NCBI GenBank assembly: GCA_030043395.1
Contig: JASHXW010000203.1
Span: 1 to 5,622, forward strand
Source of the DNA: Streptosporangiaceae bacterium
GTDB taxonomy: Bacteria > Actinomycetota > Actinomycetes > Streptosporangiales > Streptosporangiaceae
Length of the DNA: 5,622 nucleotides
Direction: 5' to 3'
Translations under genes and position numbers: made by a program
Notes under the pieces: generated by a model
The model's input: the letters and a program-made list of their open reading frames with translations, nothing else
Told to the model about the DNA's origin: nothing
Database searches by the model: none
In this document: piece after piece, positions 5,244-5,622 of the stretch
How the letters are laid out: each line of letters begins with the position of its first letter
Position numbering within the stretch: position 1 is the first letter of the stretch

Positions 5244-5622
5244 CGCCGACCCGGGTGGCATGCCGCGCTGCAGCAGCGCGAGGAAGATGGCGTCCGTCCC
5301 ATGACGGTGCGGCCAGAACTGGGCGAACAGCTCGTGCGGCTCCGGGCACCTCAGGTCGGGCACCTCGGGGAGGTGCGCGGGGGCGTCCAGAAGCCGGACG
5401 TCCGCGCGGGACGCCAGGACGTCGGCGACGACCTGCCTCGTCTCGGCCGCGTGCGGCGAGCACGTCACGTACGCGATCACCCCGCCGGGCCGTGCCGACT
5501 CGATGGCGGCGGCGAGCAGCCCGCGCTGCAGCGAGCTGAGCGCCTCCACGTCCTGCGGACCTCGCCGCCACCGTGACTCCGGCCTGCGCCGCAGGCTGCC
5601 AAGGCCCGTGCACGGCACGTCG
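5241..5622 (-). CDS. rsmB: 16S rRNA m5C methyltransferase RsmB/NOP2 family, C-terminal part
   Basis: The last 126 codons are visible; the gene continues past the right edge. The reading begins at the motif IV region DVPCTGLGSLRRRPESRW (1-18), whose Cys4 is the conserved PC cysteine that assists product release. Motif VI is YVTCSPHAAE (51-60), where Cys54 is the nucleophile position for cytosine C5 methylation. The C-terminal QFWPHRHGTDAIFLALLQR (101-119) is typical of bacterial RsmB (Fmu/Sun), which uses S-adenosylmethionine to methylate 16S rRNA. The N-terminal NusB-like RNA-binding domain expected for RsmB lies outside the window, so another member of the RsmB/RsmF family cannot be strictly excluded. 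Position upstream of rpe on the same strand matches the conserved actinobacterial fmu-rpe order. Confidence 0.93.
   Translation of the reverse strand, partial: DVPCTGLGSLRRRPESRWRRGPQDVEALSSLQRGLLAAAIESARPGGVIAYVTCSPHAAETRQVVADVLASRADVRLLDAPAHLPEVPDLRCPEPHELFAQFWPHRHGTDAIFLALLQRGMPPGSA

Noticed and set aside
5152..5613. Minus-strand frame of 153 codons overlapping rsmB and the end of the DUF2786 gene
   Set aside because: It is the out-of-frame shadow of rsmB; only the 5241-5622 frame carries the methyltransferase motifs.

Overview
The window is GC-rich chromosomal DNA (roughly two-thirds G+C by eye, frequent GTG starts, GC-ending codons). Its Ung closely resembles mycobacterial Ung, and it carries an ECF42-type sigma factor. 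It most likely comes from an actinomycete; genus cannot be told from sequence alone. All genes but one lie on the minus strand, so the rightmost end is upstream.

Right to left: the 3' part of rsmB (16S rRNA m5C methyltransferase, cut by the window end); a plus-strand DUF2786-family gene convergent with it, 7 nt away; rpe (ribulose-phosphate 3-epimerase), divergent from the DUF2786 gene; a YCII/DGPF-family gene and an ECF42-type sigma factor 12 nt apart, behind a sequence that looks like an ECF42 promoter; ung (uracil-DNA glycosylase) 45 nt further on; then an FMN riboswitch leading into ribE (riboflavin synthase alpha chain) and the start of ribBA (DHBP synthase domain), which overlap by an ATGA and run off the left end.

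The backbone rsmB - rpe - ... - ribE - ribBA is the order known around the mycobacterial riboflavin genes (fmu-rpe-ribG-...-ribC-...-ribA2). Here the place of ribD/ribG after rpe holds YCII-ECF42-ung, and an antisense DUF2786 gene separates rsmB from rpe. Rpe and RibBA are linked metabolically, since ribulose 5-phosphate is substrate for both.

Regulation is unusually readable. The riboswitch has a 7-bp P1 closing stem. A 9-nt segment at its 5' edge is perfectly complementary to a segment that could otherwise help hide the ribE ribosome binding site, giving a concrete anti-sequestor/sequestor model. The ECF42 operon carries TGTCGA-N17-CGTC at a fitting distance from its first start codon. I saw no tRNA, rRNA, CRISPR array, insertion sequence or transposase. 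The only stretch over 200 nt without a gene is 940-1204, which holds the rib leader.
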